A stretch of DNA of 64,000 nucleotides. Source: Verrucomicrobiaceae bacterium. Its GTDB lineage: Bacteria; Verrucomicrobiota; Verrucomicrobiia; Verrucomicrobiales; Verrucomicrobiaceae. Shown here in pieces: positions 36,701 to 44,588 of this stretch; the stretch's first letter is position 1, and every line of letters begins with the position of its first letter. The stretch spans positions 192,181 to 256,180 of the forward strand of contig JAEUHN010000036.1 of NCBI GenBank assembly GCA_016795365.1, in the 5' to 3' direction. The position numbers and the translations under genes were made by a program. The notes below the pieces were generated by a model that saw nothing but the letters and a program-made list of their open reading frames with translations, searched no databases and had not been told where the DNA came from.

Positions 36701-37868
36701 CATGCCCCACGTCGTCCGTGATGCTGCTGTTGCCGTCCAGGAAGTTAAACCCACGAACATTGTCCACCGCGCCGTCCTGATCATTGTCCAGGCCATCCGA
36801 TTCACGCCCCTCGCCTGACTCACCGGGATTGATCCACCATTGGCTGGCCAGATCGGGATGGTTGAGATCCCCCCCCGTGTCCAGGACCACCACGACGTGG
36901 CTATTGGCCATCACCTCGTCTGTGGAACCGCGAACGACGTCCCAGCCCCTCTCAGCGCCCATCTTTTTGAGGAACCACTGCGGCCCGGGATTTGTGCCTG
37001 CGTAACCAGGATCATTGGGCACGGTGGCACTGCCGGCAGTGAGATAGTTTGGCTCGGCAAAGGCTACCTCCTCCAGGCTCTCGAACATGGACCGGGCGGG
37101 CTCGACTTCCAGGCCGAGACTGCGCTCCCACTTCACCAGGTAGAGCCCTTGCAACGACAAAGGCCGCGCAACCTGCATTCCCGGCGGCAGCACCTCGGCT
37201 AGACGTTCCTGCGTTACTCCTGCCGAGGTCTGCACCATCATGCAGTCCATGGCCAGGGCGTTCTGCCAGAGCTTTCGCGACGAGGGCGTTGACGACGAGG
37301 AAGGCGAATCCTGGGAAGCAGACGCACTCGTTGGGACCACCTGATCCGCTTGCTCAGACGAGGAAGTGCCGAGGGCGCTGCTAGCCTGCGGTGCCACTGC
37401 CGCTGCGGGTGAAGACGCTTCGAGAATCTCATCTACACGGACGTAGGGCACACTGAATCCTGATATTGCATACACCGAGCGCACACGGCGCAGCAGTGTA
37501 GTTTCGGGAAGATCAAATCCGGCGCGCACATCGGGCTCGCCCGCCATGGGCTGGTAGTTCAGTTCCTCGCGACGCTCCAGCCTGCCCGCCCTCGCGATGC
37601 CATCGAAGGGCATCGCGGCAACCTCCGCAGGTTCCGTTGTCAGGGAAGTCCCATCAGGCACATCCGACGGTAGCGAGCGAGGCTCCGCGCCTAACACGCG
37701 AGCGGCTGTCGATTGGACAGCGGGGTCCTGGTTCGTGCTCATCACCTTCGAGGGGTGAGATGGCGAAGCGCCCGTCAGGTTCCAGAAGACGAGAACCGCC
37801 AAGACAAGCCCTAGGACAAGCAGGACTCGCCGGAGAGCAGGAGGTAAGTTCACAGGTGTGGCAGACAT
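30714..37868 (-). CDS. Giant surface protein: subtilisin (S8) domain, RCC1 propeller repeats, Calx-beta and Ig-like domains
   Basis: The 2384-residue protein has an N-terminal membrane/signal segment (about 12-32) and a disordered Ser/Ala-rich region with a propeptide-like part (to about 280). Its S8 domain has Asp330 (VLDTGGD), His389 (VGHGTW) and Ser651 in GTSGAAP. The catalytic domain is enlarged by an insert at about 508-562 (LRVGMTVTGSGIPPKTMIA) just before the oxyanion Asn578. From about 738 to 1500 at least eight RCC1-type units are visible (AWGxNxxGQLGDG), likely a beta-propeller pair. A Ca-binding DPDGDGLCNLLEY motif, a Calx-beta domain (about 1680-1790), two Ig-like domains, a putative-Ig (LPLGLTLNTITGRITG) and repeated beta units follow. 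It is the last gene of the unit that includes the FecR and barrel genes. The role is unknown; surface protein processing or adhesion is inferred. Confidence 0.85.
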   Translation of the reverse strand: MSATPVNLPPALRRVLLVLGLVLAVLVFWNLTGASPSHPSKVMSTNQDPAVQSTAARVLGAEPRSLPSDVPDGTSLTTEPAEVAAMPFDGIARAGRLERREELNYQPMAGEPDVRAGFDLPETTLLRRVRSVYAISGFSVPYVRVDEILEASSPAAAVAPQASSALGTSSSEQADQVVPTSASASQDSPSSSSTPSSRKLWQNALAMDCMMVQTSAGVTQERLAEVLPPGMQVARPLSLQGLYLVKWERSLGLEVEPARSMFESLEEVAFAEPNYLTAGSATVPNDPGYAGTNPGPQWFLKKMGAERGWDVVRGSTDEVMANSHVVVVLDTGGDLNHPDLASQWWINPGESGEGRESDGLDNDQDGAVDNVRGFNFLDGNSSITDDVGHGTWVASIIGATGNNGLGLTGVAWNVKLFPLKIIKGLYDLRTRKLVGTYGTYDAAIGALNCVQRLNLQRQQVAVCNHSWGGQGYSRALFNVINNSRLTLDPLPTGLTSTFAKDKNVIVAQGNAMELAKLRVGMTVTGSGIPPKTMIAIIGGNSITLSNYTTLARTATPLTFSNPVEPVSYKVLHVAAAGNSRANCDRFPVFPACVPSGYVLSVGACDATDAPSVWGAAGTNYGALNVDIFAGGTTTWGARAGTTMYEARNGTSGAAPLVTGAAVLLRMWAPELDERQTRQIIIEQAQPSAKLTGKCLSGGRLDLAKVMDRLYAPNLVGSGGSTGGVGQTTQAMAIGQGMAGRVAKGYEHTLAIYGGQVFAWGSNRYGQLGPNGPKAGPYGWPEAESPLPVIVPGIDDAIMVAAQGDASYVLRSNGTVWGFGGSLYGGFGQSGLPVQVTGLWESGSQPQAIWIAAADDHVLVANQDGSVYAWGKNDEGQLGNGTTISSRTPVKVQGITDAGMVFAGDYRSFAIRADGTVLWWGNDQFTNTPVTVPQPVPNLTDVAFIASTLSPYEDRHTAYFVRDDGTVWYWGGMGTGPSSDWPAEAREPRQFEALSDIVYISAGELFAVAMDASGDIWTWGDDLFGSLGRGPSPNRIAPERLPYDFTEGVGSFACNRFSTVLTTGSGQIITWGRNIAGELGNGISSTRAIPARIEGLSQIDRMAPLWSGMARRTDGTWMTWGGAWEGNSPEETKPQPFTGFPAMESAVAAHRNTPFTLARKPDGTLWAWGWNRYGELGLPVAQLGTGPPSPELAGQVPLAGAVVSFSASSGEDEDFEMTHHAVAALADGTVQAWGRNHRGQVGDGTTTDRRLPVTVNGLADVVEVAAGGAHTLARTRQGTVFAWGRNSRGQLGDGTTVDRLAPVPVANISGAVQLAAGDATSVVLLADGSVWEFGHVDWAAQANYDYAKAITVPRKVAGLPFISSIFIANDAVFALDSLGRVWAWSDSPRYLGRALPPAIQVPPFKAALVVGLPRVTQLSASPSCMYALSDAGEVFAWGDNWHGGLGNGEIGSAIPITVAGFGGVAMSVSSYDTTQASSSWQLSQFGISQQSSPLYTDSFADPDGDGLCNLLEYAIGTAPLVRNTGVQPVARIDTITTGTSSTGLFSVGNEGDLTPGGRHQVLSVRLYQGQRSDLDYIVEVSDDLVNWRSGEPDTATLVDTAELIEVASTATLDSSPTQWMRLRVRRKGTNEAGAVSNVISGQLKLATQVQFTQVETTKAESAGTVNVYVTASPAPATTFSVPITFEGPATLGVDYTTTTAGTISFAPGQVTAVIAIKLTADMEMERRENITLRLGNPLTGAILGSRQQHVIRIVDDEVQFSSQPSAMIVHAGQPLLLHAPVLTEQSAAYQWLKNNLAIAGATGQAYGVRNALVSHAGTYRLRVTGTAGTTLGQEVPVVVADLGAKSWSALPGATVIMTVPAAGPGVSFRWMRGGVPVATDARITGATSAALTVRKLAPGDEADYTCEVTCAAGVFSTAVHSLRIVRVPQSLSAAPTAVNLMMGQETELAPPFDQAQSVRPSSYSIDRLPLGLTLNTITGRITGRPLQAITTPLVCRMTGANIAGKVSTSLHFTIDTLPSGAAGTFTGAVDPDEDINNGVGGRFDVTITPTGSWTGKIYLGYYSYSVSGWVLASRGSSVVLGTATIVLPYSNVPLTIAFDFGANGNVHLFGHVNLGSSEASFMLWPKMPTAGGRDGLFTGTLARNELTNPGPKGEGYVTLSISTTGIVTISGCLADGVVYTGTTHIGPGGEVAIYHSSALADTVAGRVTVASDQSLSGFLHWKRIPQWFTNSLVHYDGFGPLELNCMGARYTKPSATEWVLGLADKSLNATLELTHPSFLTPAKSLLTLKAGGLPGPTATIGSTQAVTFTFTPTSGVFYGTLTTRRPNLNQTSDVSLVSIFRGVLVQAASGQVARGFHLTPDVPAAGNTAVWMPSTSGLATISPSL

Positions 37869-37871
37869 GGC

Positions 37872-39677
37872 TTAGAACGCTGGACGCGGGTTGTAAGGGT
37901 GCTGAGTCAGGCCGCCGCCCGTCGTGATGGTGCCGTGGACCCCATCGTTGTATGCGTGCTGATTCGAATGGACGCTGGCGCTGCCCGACACGCTCACCTG
38001 TCCGCCGGCATTCACGCGCACCTTGTCCCCGGCGATCACTGCATGAGGAGTGGTCAGCTGCACCTGACCGTCGAATACCACAGCGCCCGCGCCCTCGGCA
38101 TACAGGCGCATCTGCACGTCCGCATCGTAGTTGCCACCACGAATCAGCAAGGCATCGCCCGCACCGGCCCAGCCACGCACTCGCAGCACGCGTGCAGACA
38201 TCGTGGCATCGATCAGGGCCACCTTTCCACCACTCACTCCATCAGCGGCAAGGGCATCGATGGTGAGCGTGCCTTGGTCGGCACGAAGAGTCGAGGCCGT
38301 CACCATCACGTCGCCCCCTCCTGAGACGAGACTCACATGCTCGATCAAGGACAGCAGTTGTGACGATTGCTCAATGGTGATGCTGGTGGGCACGGTGACT
38401 TCCCCTACGCTCAACCGACGGTTGGCCGTGACCTCGCTAGTGGAGATGTGGACCGCTTGCGGTGTGGTCGCGGTGGAGCTTCCGCCGATGGACACAACCC
38501 CACCGCGCAGGGTGCTGTCCGTGATGTTCACATCGCCCGTTGTCGCGTGCAGGTGCAGCAGCTCGCTTATGTCCAGAGCATCCCCGGCTTTCAACGTGCT
38601 ATCCGTCACCTCCAGCGCTGGCGCGATGAACTTGAGCGCCACGTCGGGTGGAGTCAAAATATCTGCCGTGTCCAACCCGACGACTGTCACCGAGGGATCG
38701 GTGGTGCTGAACTCCAGCGTCCGGTCAGTGCCGCCAAACAGATCGGCATCCGCGCGCAGGGTGCCGTGAATTCGCGGCTGAACGAGGGTGCCTCCATTGT
38801 CCACGGCACTCAGTTTCACCCGATAAATCTGAGTGGTGGCTCCATCACGAAAGAACGTGGTGCTGCCCATATCGAACTGCCCGATGCCATCCTCGTGCTC
38901 TCTCACGGCAAGCACCGCCTCAGGGTTGTCCTCACGATTTGTGACCGAGAAGATGGTCGCTTCATCGCGCGGCAGCGCTGCGCTCGCAGCGGTGCTAGCA
39001 GGAGCCGCAGGGCGAATAAGCGCCAGCTCTGGAGATGCTCCCCGCATCAAGAAAGGGGTCATCCGCAGGGAGCCCGAGTCCATGGCCACCTGCTGGCCTG
39101 CGATGGCGGCGTCCATGAGCGCTTGAGTGCTGAGCGGCCCCAGGCCGTTCGTCAGTGTGCTGGTGTCTGCCAAGCGGCCCAGATCAACCTGCACGGGCGA
39201 GGGCAGGGCCTTGGCCGTTGGCTGCACCAGCAGTTCGTCGCCTGCCTGCAAAGTCACACTTTCGCCAAGCAAGGACTGGAGCGCGATCTCCACCTTGCCC
39301 TCACGGCAAATGAACTTTACCCACCGGCCTGGAAGGTAAAGCGCCAGCACGGTTCCTGTTACCCGCATTCTAAAGTTAGGCATGGAAACAGGAATCGAGC
39401 GACGGCGCGCAGCGGGATCGCTCCCGACCAGCACGAGGCCACGATCCAGCGCCACACCTCCGTTCTTTGTCAGGCGCACCTCCGTGTTGGAGCCCGTGAT
39501 CAGAAAGCCTGAATCGCCTGCGAGCTTGGCCCGGCTCTGCCGTCCTGTGCTGAACGATGCGCCCTCAGCCAGATGAGCTCCCGCCCTGGCGCTCGCCTTG
39601 CCCACGACACGCTCGACCGTGGCACCTTGAACGGCACCTGTCACAACGACGAGCAAAAGCTGGAGCACTCTGTTCAT
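37872..39677 (-). CDS. Exported FecR-domain protein with filamentous beta-repeat region
   Basis: The 601-residue protein has a signal peptide (about 1-18, MNRVLQLLLVVVTGAVQG). A FecR domain (about 25-155) follows, with the typical ARAGAHLAEGASFSTG, STEVRL-like SNTEVRLTKNGG and REGKVEIAL runs. The rest (about 280-600) is Thr/Val/Asp-rich repeats such as DVNITDSTLRGGVVSIGG and GDVMVTASTLRADQGTL, which look like a right-handed beta-helix of the filamentous-haemagglutinin kind. FecR domains usually sense or organise envelope components. The ATG at 39677 fits the signal peptide better than the one at 39695, which overlaps the barrel gene. Its stop is 3 bases before the giant protease start, so the two are coupled. 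Confidence 0.82.
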   Translation of the reverse strand: MNRVLQLLLVVVTGAVQGATVERVVGKASARAGAHLAEGASFSTGRQSRAKLAGDSGFLITGSNTEVRLTKNGGVALDRGLVLVGSDPAARRRSIPVSMPNFRMRVTGTVLALYLPGRWVKFICREGKVEIALQSLLGESVTLQAGDELLVQPTAKALPSPVQVDLGRLADTSTLTNGLGPLSTQALMDAAIAGQQVAMDSGSLRMTPFLMRGASPELALIRPAAPASTAASAALPRDEATIFSVTNREDNPEAVLAVREHEDGIGQFDMGSTTFFRDGATTQIYRVKLSAVDNGGTLVQPRIHGTLRADADLFGGTDRTLEFSTTDPSVTVVGLDTADILTPPDVALKFIAPALEVTDSTLKAGDALDISELLHLHATTGDVNITDSTLRGGVVSIGGSSTATTPQAVHISTSEVTANRRLSVGEVTVPTSITIEQSSQLLSLIEHVSLVSGGGDVMVTASTLRADQGTLTIDALAADGVSGGKVALIDATMSARVLRVRGWAGAGDALLIRGGNYDADVQMRLYAEGAGAVVFDGQVQLTTPHAVIAGDKVRVNAGGQVSVSGSASVHSNQHAYNDGVHGTITTGGGLTQHPYNPRPAF

Positions 39678-39681
39678 GACT

Positions 39682-40638
39682 CTAGAATCGGGCATTGAAG
39701 AACAGACCGCCGCCGGTCACGAGGTTGTCATAGTCAAAGAAGGAGACCGATGAGCGGTTGAAGGTCATGCTGCCCATGATGCCCACCTTGGCCCAGGAAG
39801 TGACCTCGTAGGCGACGCCCAACTGCACGACGTGGTTCCAGTCCTGCCGGTCCACTTCCCGATAGTGATGCCAGCCCGCGCGGTAGCTGCCCGTGATGGT
39901 CAGGCGGGTGCGGAGCCGGAGCCGTGTGCCCGCATAAGCGCTGTATTCGTCCCGGCCAGGCCCAGCGGGCTCGGGAGCGAGGCTGATGTCGGCCATCATC
40001 CCGGCGACGAATTCGAGGCCGGACCTGGGCTTCCACAGCTTCTGAATCAAGACGCTGGCGAGGTGATCATCGAAGGCGTGGGTGGTCAGATCGGATTGTG
40101 AAATGCGATACCAGGACCACCCCGCGCTGATCATGGTGCGCAACGCCGGCAGCTCGTAGGTCAGGGCCAGATCGGACCGGGTGAGGTTGAAGTCGAGGGC
40201 GCTGAAGCGGTCGTGCAAATACACATGGCTGGCCGCGCTTGCATTCACACTCCAAGGGCCTGCGATGCGGTTGTTGTATTGCACCGTCACTCCACCTCGA
40301 AGGTAGGCATCCCCCAGCTCACCGTCCCTGGCCAGCCCCACGTTGTCGGTGTAAAAATACTGCGCATCAGCCTCGACGAGCCAAGGCTCCCACTCGGCCT
40401 TCACTTGCTTCTTGAGGAACCGCTGCTCGCCGATTTCTTCATCATAGCCATCCAGGCCCGCAGCTTCATGGAGCAAGGCGGGAGCACCCTCGGAAGGAGA
40501 TGTCTTGGAGGCTGTTTGCAGCGAGCGCAGTCCCACCTCAGCCCGGGCACTCTCCAGGACGCTCGTTTCCTGGGCCGTCAATGTGACTGCCAGGCACAGC
40601 GGCCAAAGCGCTCCGAGAATGGATAGGGCTGAATTCAT
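39682..40638 (-). CDS. Outer-membrane beta-barrel protein
   Basis: The 318-residue protein has a signal peptide (about 1-22, ending TLTAQE), a charged N-terminal part of about 80 residues, then alternating amphipathic strands from EPWLVEADAQYFYTDNVGLA to the C terminus. The last residue is Phe in FFNARF, the usual C-terminal signature for BAM-dependent outer-membrane insertion. Repeated YNNRIAGPWSVNASA and RLTITGSYRAGWHHYREV patterns resemble capsule-assembly or transport barrels, but I cannot name the family. It lies directly upstream of the FecR gene, 7 bases after the small membrane peptide gene, so a role in exporting or anchoring the two large surface proteins is plausible inference. Confidence 0.78.
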   Translation of the reverse strand: MNSALSILGALWPLCLAVTLTAQETSVLESARAEVGLRSLQTASKTSPSEGAPALLHEAAGLDGYDEEIGEQRFLKKQVKAEWEPWLVEADAQYFYTDNVGLARDGELGDAYLRGGVTVQYNNRIAGPWSVNASAASHVYLHDRFSALDFNLTRSDLALTYELPALRTMISAGWSWYRISQSDLTTHAFDDHLASVLIQKLWKPRSGLEFVAGMMADISLAPEPAGPGRDEYSAYAGTRLRLRTRLTITGSYRAGWHHYREVDRQDWNHVVQLGVAYEVTSWAKVGIMGSMTFNRSSVSFFDYDNLVTGGGLFFNARF

Positions 40639-40645
40639 CGACTGG

Positions 40646-40768
40646 TCACGGTTCCTGCAACGAGCGGGTCTGGCTATTCTTTTTGAGATCGGTCCAGTTC
40701 CAACACTGGAACTCGATGAAGATGATCAGCACGGTCAGGCAAAGAAGAAGGTGGAAGGTGGCTGTCAT
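40646..40768 (-). CDS. Small membrane peptide (40 residues)
   Basis: A short frame encodes 40 residues: MTATFHLLLCLTVLIIFIEF as one hydrophobic helix (residues 5-20), then QCWNWTDLKK and a polar tail ending QEP. It ends 7 bases before the start of the barrel gene and lies 57 bases downstream of the conserved promoter-like element at 40825-40856, exactly where a first gene of the unit would be expected. A clear Shine-Dalgarno is not visible. Support is positional plus the membrane helix; it could be a leader region without translation. Confidence 0.45.
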   Translation of the reverse strand: MTATFHLLLCLTVLIIFIEFQCWNWTDLKKNSQTRSLQEP

Positions 40769-40824
40769 AACAGAGTGGTCGGGTAGAGGGCATGGTGCGG
40801 GCGTGATTCGCCCATTGGGTTTAT

Positions 40825-40856
40825 GGGTTCATGCCCTGTGGGCCCAGAATCTTATG
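40825..40856 (-). promoter_or_regulatory. Promoter-like element, copy of CATAAG-N15-GGCMTSAAYC, before the barrel/FecR/giant protease unit
   Basis: Minus-strand CATAAG (40856-40851) is followed after 15 bases by GGCATGAACCC. It lies 57 bases before the small membrane peptide and about 187 bases before the barrel gene. A T/A-rich tract lies upstream (40868-40877). Confidence 0.65.
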
Positions 40857-41034
40857 CGGTGATGGGAATATATTTTTGCCCGGCTGCCGGGAGGCACGAA
40901 AGCGCCAGTCTTTTTGCAGATGTGTATGAGAGGTTTCCCCGCCGTTAAGTGGTGGCCTTTGATGGCGGCATCTCCGACAATCTGTGAAGCGTTGAACGCA
41001 AACGACCGCTGCTTGCTCGCGACCTTTCCCGCGC

Positions 41035-41640
41035 ATGAATTTGTTTTCTCCTGATTCCTCGCTCAACCTTCTGCCTCGTGATGGCGAGGTGGTTTACCAA
41101 GGGCCGATCTTCTCACCGAGCGAGGCCTCCCGGTGCTTTGAGGTGCTGAGGTCAGAGGTGCCGTGGCAGAACGACGAGGTCATCATTTTCGGCAAGCGTA
41201 TCGTGACGGCGCGCAAGGTGGCGTGGTATGGCGACGAAGCGTTCGCCTACACCTACTCGGGCACTACGCGGCATGCGCTGCCCTGGACGAACGAGTTGCT
41301 CAGGCTCAAGGGCAAGGTGGAGTCGCTGGCGAAGGCGACCTTCAACTCCTGCCTGATCAATCTCTACCACCACGGCGGCGAGGGCATGTCGTGGCACAGC
41401 GATGATGAGTCCACCCTCGTTCGTGGTGCGACGATTGCTTCCGTGAGCCTGGGAGCGGAACGAAAGTTTGCCTTCAAGCACAAACGCGAGCGCGGGCTCA
41501 CCACTTCCCTGGTGCTCGAACACGGCAGCCTGTTGCTGATGAAAGGTGCAACCCAAGAGCACTGGCTGCATGCCTTGCCGAAGACCAAGCGAGTGAGTGA
41601 ACCGCGTATCAATCTGACGTTTCGCCTGATGGCGCGGTGA
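41035..41640 (+). CDS. alkB: AlkB-family 2-oxoglutarate/Fe(II)-dependent dioxygenase
   Basis: The 201-residue protein matches the short AlkB/ALKBH2-like class, which removes alkyl groups from DNA or RNA bases by oxidative demethylation. The iron ligands are in HSDDE (His and the first Asp, near residues 122-124) and the later His in HWLHALPKTKRV; the 2-oxoglutarate-binding arginines are in RINLTFRLM. The segment FNSCLINLYHHGGEGMSWH is the typical N-x-Y run before the HxD. The gene is monocistronic and ends before a bidirectional terminator shared with ilvN. The exact substrate class is not determinable, so the symbol denotes the family. Confidence 0.88.
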   Translation: MNLFSPDSSLNLLPRDGEVVYQGPIFSPSEASRCFEVLRSEVPWQNDEVIIFGKRIVTARKVAWYGDEAFAYTYSGTTRHALPWTNELLRLKGKVESLAKATFNSCLINLYHHGGEGMSWHSDDESTLVRGATIASVSLGAERKFAFKHKRERGLTTSLVLEHGSLLLMKGATQEHWLHALPKTKRVSEPRINLTFRLMAR

Positions 41641-41662
41641 TCTGTCGAGGCGCCAGCACACG

Positions 41663-41691
41663 AAAAAGCCGGACATTGCTGCCCGGCTTTT
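41663..41691. terminator. Bidirectional intrinsic terminator between alkB-like gene and ilvN
   Basis: AAAAGCCGG (41664-41672) and CCGGCTTTT (41683-41691) form a stem with a 10-base loop, giving an A-tract/T-tract on either side. It lies between the convergent ends at 41640 and 41719. Confidence 0.75.
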
Positions 41692-41718
41692 CGAGTGGAG
41701 GCAGGTGATTGCAAGCGA

Positions 41719-42264
41719 CTACGTCTCAGTCGTGCCGCGAGCCATGACGACCTTGCCGGTGCGGACGGTCTCGATGATCTCGAACTTGGACAGCATGCGC
41801 AGGGCGGCATCGATCTTGTCGGTGTTGCCGGTGATCATGGCGATCAGGCTGTCCTCGTGCATATCGACGGTCTTGCCCGCGTAATGCTCGATGATCTGAA
41901 GTGCTTCGGTGCGATCAGCGGCTTTGGCAGCGATCTTGATGAGGATCATCTCACGCACGACGGCATCGCGGTCGTTGTGCTCGGTGCAGTGCATGACGTC
42001 GATGAGCTTGTTCACCTGAAGCACGATCTGCTCGAGACCAGCGGGATCACCGCTGATGCCGATGGTCATGCGACTGAAGCGTGCATCGCGACCCTGGCTG
42101 ACGACGAGGGAGTCGATGTTGTAACCACGGCGGGAGAACACGGCGCAGATGCGACCGAGCACGCCGGGTTTGTTGCTCACGAAAACCGAGAGCGTGTGGG
42201 TGTTGGTGATCTCCGGCTTCGGCGCGGGTTTCACATCAACGGAAGGAATGTTGCGAGTGGACAT
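41719..42264 (-). CDS. ilvN: Acetolactate synthase small (regulatory) subunit
   Basis: The 181-residue protein has an N-terminal ACT domain (HTLSVFVSNKPGVLGRICAV, RRGYNIDSLVVSQ, about residues 22-60) and the C-terminal half of the IlvN/IlvH family (ELILIKIAAKA-type, here MILIKIAAKAADR). It binds valine for feedback control and activates the large subunit, which makes 2-acetolactate or 2-aceto-2-hydroxybutyrate in branched-chain amino acid synthesis. It lies 48 bases downstream of ilvB on the same strand. Length is typical of the short IlvH/IlvN class. Confidence 0.93.
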   Translation of the reverse strand: MSTRNIPSVDVKPAPKPEITNTHTLSVFVSNKPGVLGRICAVFSRRGYNIDSLVVSQGRDARFSRMTIGISGDPAGLEQIVLQVNKLIDVMHCTEHNDRDAVVREMILIKIAAKAADRTEALQIIEHYAGKTVDMHEDSLIAMITGNTDKIDAALRMLSKFEIIETVRTGKVVMARGTTET

Positions 42265-42312
42265 GGTTTGGAAAAAGGGCTGAGGTTGTGAGGCAGAACA
42301 ACAGGCGGGCTG

Positions 42313-44037
<1,725 letters not shown>

Positions 44038-44115
44038 GAGGTGTGTCTGGGTGAAAATTGCTGTTTCGAAGCCAAAATGCTTCCATTTTCCCGAAACACA
44101 AACCAAAGATTCGTA

Positions 44116-44131
44116 TATTTTGATCAAAATA
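44116..44131. promoter_or_regulatory. 16-bp perfect palindrome upstream of ilvB
   Basis: TATTTTGATCAAAATA reads the same on both strands and lies 79-94 bases before the ilvB start in an AT-rich patch of an otherwise GC-rich region. It is a candidate operator for ilvBN. Confidence 0.5.
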
Positions 44132-44270
44132 CGGCAGAGACGCAGATGTTGTCACTGAAAAAGCCTGTTTTGACCTCTGTTCCAGGGTGTGATCGCGAGG
44201 TCAGAATCAAAACCATCGCCGTGATGGCGCAGAGCGCCTCGGATGAAGGGTCACACTCTGTCCGGTGCAG

Positions 44271-44578
44271 GGCTGCACCGGGTCGGGAGCAAGGCTGCAC
44301 TTGGTCAGGTGCAAGGCTGCACCAAGTCGGGTGCAGGGCTGCACCGGGTCGGGTGCGAGGCTGCACCAAGTCGGGTGCAGGGCTGCACCGGGTCGAGTGC
44401 AAGGGCGCACCGGGTCGGATGCAAGGGCGCACCGGGTCGAGTGCAAGGGCGCACCGGGTCGAGTGCAAGGCTGCACTGGGTCGGATGCAAGGCGGCACTG
44501 GGTCGGATGCAAGGCGGCACTGGGTCGGATGCAAGGCTGCGCCGGGTCGGATGCAAGGCGGCACTGGGTCGAGTGCGA
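44271..44578. repeat. 22-bp tandem repeat array, 14 units
   Basis: Fourteen head-to-tail 22-base units, each beginning GGCTGCACC or GGCGGCACT, with a middle GGGTCG and an end GTGCAA or ATGCAA. Adjacent units form GGTGCA-N4-TGCACC inverted repeats across several junctions. The unit is not a multiple of three and creates long overlapping open frames on both strands; I treat these as non-coding. The array occupies most of the 551-base interval between ilvB and the DUF4230-like gene. The remaining bases of that interval hold the palindrome at 44116 and no gene I can support. Confidence 0.9.
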
Positions 44579-44588
44579 GACTGCACCC

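Noticed and set aside
39930..39975. A plus-strand CATAAG with GGC at 15 bases distance
   Set aside because: It lies inside the barrel gene, points the other way and lacks the AA-Y-C part of the second box, so it is a chance partial match.
44271..44578. CRISPR array
   Set aside because: Units are contiguous, with no unique spacers between repeats, and no cas genes are near.
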